Source: JBEKDJ01 sp050014415
Lineage (GTDB): Bacteria > Desulfobacterota > BSN033 > UBA1163
Assembly (NCBI GenBank): GCA_050014415.1
Contig: JBEKDJ010000303.1
Span: forward strand, 1 to 6,072
Direction: 5' to 3'
Length of the DNA: 6,072 nt
The position numbers and the translations under genes were made by a program. A model generated the notes under the pieces. It saw nothing but the letters and a program-made list of their open reading frames with translations. It ran no database searches and was not told the DNA's origin. Shown piece after piece: positions 5,955-6,072 of the stretch (position 1 is the first letter of the stretch; each line of letters opens with the position of its first letter).

Positions 5955-6072
5955 CTATTTGCGATGTCCTTCTTTTTTGGAAAAAGGGAGGCGGTAGGAA
6001 GCGAGACGGAACGTAAAAGTTCGGCCCAAAGAAGCATCCACGGGGTTCACAAATACAGTGGACGACAGTTGC
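5955..6072 (-). CDS. Possible C-terminal fragment of an outer-membrane beta-barrel protein (window edge)
   Basis: A minus-strand frame enters from the right edge and ends at TAG (5957-5955) after 38 codons. It contains F-V-N-P-V-D-A, then L-G-R-T-F-T-F-R-L-A-S-Y-R-L-P-F and a short basic tail. 'GRTF' followed by alternating residues ending in Y-R-x-x-F resembles the last strand of TonB-dependent receptors, but those normally end on the aromatic residue, and here eight residues follow. The next minus-strand gene begins 92 bases downstream with its own candidate promoter. A second minus-strand frame and a plus-strand frame are also open here, so the coding assignment is weak. Confidence 0.3.
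   Translation of the reverse strand, partial: QLSSTVFVNPVDASLGRTFTFRLASYRLPFSKKEGHRK

Noticed and set aside
5967..5991. Pyrimidine/purine inverted repeat (CCTTCTTTTTT GG AAAAAGGGAGG)
   Set aside because: It could be a weak hairpin, but its stem is AT-rich with mismatches or G-U pairs and it has no proper U-tract after it, so I do not call it a terminator.
5964..6072. Plus-strand frame from ATG5964 open to the window end, with GGAG nine bases upstream
   Set aside because: The ribosome site is plausible, but the 36 visible residues are low in features and overlap a minus-strand frame that looks more protein-like. It cannot be decided without the sequence to the right.
1..6072. CRISPR array, tRNA/rRNA genes, insertion-sequence ends
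   Set aside because: I saw no regularly spaced 25-40 bp repeats, no tRNA-like cloverleaf or rRNA sequence, and no transposase or terminal inverted repeats in the window.

Overview
The window looks like bacterial chromosome from a Gram-negative, respiring, probably environmental lineage. Desulfobacterota or another deltaproteobacterial-type group is my best guess, but no marker gene here proves it. The reasons are a Tat-exported molybdopterin oxidoreductase, a membrane-anchored haem-c/beta-propeller/TPR protein, a TMTC-like membrane TPR protein, an IPTL-CTERM sorting signal and a receiver-domain remnant. Base composition shifts along the window: sampled stretches of the first 620 bases are about 33-48% GC, while the TPR membrane gene reaches about 60%.

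Layout. (1) Bases 1-497, minus strand: the N-terminal 165 residues of a Tat-dependent molybdopterin (sulfite-oxidase fold) oxidoreductase that runs off the left edge. (2) Bases 623 to about 736, plus strand: the first 35-38 residues of a response-regulator receiver domain, divergent from the Mo enzyme. Homology stops abruptly, so this is a gene remnant. (3) A near-consensus sigma70-type promoter at 750-778 lies just past the break and points at (4) 919-2769, a polytopic TMTC/GT-C-like membrane protein with four C-terminal TPRs. (5) 2796-4895, minus strand and convergent with it after only 26 bp: a membrane-anchored protein with a CxxCH haem-c motif, PD40/TolB-like propeller repeats and about five TPRs. 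Upstream of it lie a strong ribosome binding site and 10-bp-phased CAAG repeats. (6) An intrinsic terminator at 5067-5101 closes (7) 5134-5862, minus strand, a methionine-rich secreted or surface protein ending in an IPTL-CTERM signal. Its candidate promoter carries an 18-bp dyad. (8) At the right edge, a minus-strand C-terminal fragment resembles the last strand of an outer-membrane barrel, with low confidence.

How the genes relate. No multi-gene operon is evident: the terminator separates the IPTL-CTERM gene from the PD40/TPR gene, and the two TPR genes converge. What the intact products share is the cell envelope. The Mo enzyme (Tat), the haem-c/propeller/TPR protein, the TMTC-like protein and the IPTL-CTERM protein are all predicted to act at or outside the inner membrane. 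The most unusual items are the Met-rich IPTL-CTERM protein, the haem-c/propeller/TPR fusion with its phased upstream repeats, and the truncated response regulator with a strong promoter at its break.
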